DNA from: Betaproteobacteria bacterium
GTDB lineage: Bacteria > Pseudomonadota > Gammaproteobacteria > Burkholderiales > Methylophilaceae
Reading direction: 5' to 3'
Assembly: GCA_016867975.1 (NCBI GenBank)
Contig: VGIC01000002.1
Coordinates: 1-64,000 of the forward strand
Length of the DNA stretch: 64,000 nt
Positions within the stretch are counted from its first letter, which is position 1. Every line of letters starts with the position of its first letter. The notes under the pieces are model-generated. The model made no database searches. It was not told the origin of the DNA and saw only the letters and a list, made by a program, of their open reading frames with translations. The translations under genes were made by a program, and so were the position numbers. This document shows positions 63,393 through 64,000 of this stretch, piece after piece.

Positions 63393-64000
63393 GTGGCTCG
63401 TAAAACCCCTATACAACGCTATCGTAACATTGGTATTTCTGCGCATATTGATGCAGGTAAAACAACGACGACAGAGCGTATCCTCTACTACACAGGTGTG
63501 AACCACAAGATTGGTGAGGTGCATGATGGTGCAGCTACCATGGACTGGATGGAGCAAGAGCAAGAGCGTGGGATTACTATTACGTCTGCTGCAACTACCT
63601 GCTTCTGGAAGGGGATGGATAACGCTCGTCCAGAGCATCGCTTTAATATTATTGATACTCCGGGACACGTTGACTTCACGATTGAGGTTGAGCGTTCAAT
63701 GCGTGTTCTCGATGGCGCATGTATGGTTTATTGTGCTGTGGGTGGTGTGCAGCCGCAATCAGAAACCGTTTGGCGGCAAGCTACAAAATACAAGGTGCCG
63801 CGTTTGGCATTTGTAAACAAAATGGACCGTTCAGGTGCAGACTTTTTCAAAGTGGTAGATCAAATGAAGGTGCGCTTAAAAGCGAACCCTATTCCTGTCG
63901 TTATCCCTATTGGTCGTGAAGATACCTTTACCGGCGTGGTTGATCTGATTAAGATGAAATCCATCATCTGGGATGAGGCATCACAAGGTATGAAATTCAC
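63393..64000 (+). CDS. fusA: Elongation factor G (truncated by window end)
   Basis: GTG start; [35 protein letters not shown]... Confidence 0.98.
   Translation, partial: MARKTPIQRYRNIGISAHIDAGKTTTTERILYYTGVNHKIGEVHDGAATMDWMEQEQERGITITSAATTCFWKGMDNARPEHRFNIIDTPGHVDFTIEVERSMRVLDGACMVYCAVGGVQPQSETVWRQATKYKVPRLAFVNKMDRSGADFFKVVDQMKVRLKANPIPVVIPIGREDTFTGVVDLIKMKSIIWDEASQGMKF

Overview
The window is a chromosomal segment from a bacterium that looks betaproteobacterial and methylotroph-like; that assignment is inferred from gene order and protein sequence only. Left part (about 1-8.8 kb) is accessory. It holds an IS3-family element edge that truncates a PuuD-like membrane gene, a divergent SerC-like / DHODH-like gene pair, and a cluster of O2-independent cofactor genes (yhcC-like, ubiV, ubiU, ubiT, divergent from a CRP/FNR regulator and pdxS-pdxT). 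About 9.0-21.4 kb holds tRNA-Phe and a late-pathway cobalamin locus (cobT, cobS, cobC, cobD, cbiB, cobQ, cobU, bluB, cbiA, cobO, btuM, btuB, and a cobalamin riboswitch). About 21.5-26.3 kb holds zapB-like, zapA, a candidate 6S-like RNA, nnrS, alkA, an MFS transporter, DUF4186 and DUF3820. The rest is mostly housekeeping: tkt-gap-pgk-pyk-purC, ppa, hppA, secA, degQ, petABC, sspAB, tRNAs-tuf-tRNA-Trp-secE-nusG-rplKAJL-rpoBC-rpsLG-fusA (truncated at the window end). Three leads stand out. (1) There are FNR/Dnr-type boxes (TTGAT-N4-ATCAA-like) upstream of ubiT, crp-pdxST and nnrS, each with a -10-like hexamer at the same class II spacing. They suggest one regulon combining O2-independent ubiquinone synthesis and O2-independent PLP synthesis. 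(2) A SerC paralog has lost the canonical phosphate-binding residues and overlaps a PyrD-like flavoprotein that has lost its catalytic and orotate-binding motifs; this may be an uncharacterised enzyme pair. (3) A G9 tract at the cobT/cobS junction would give a CobT-CobS fusion through a single -1 frameshift or +1 G slippage. All calls come from reading the sequence; no database search was run.
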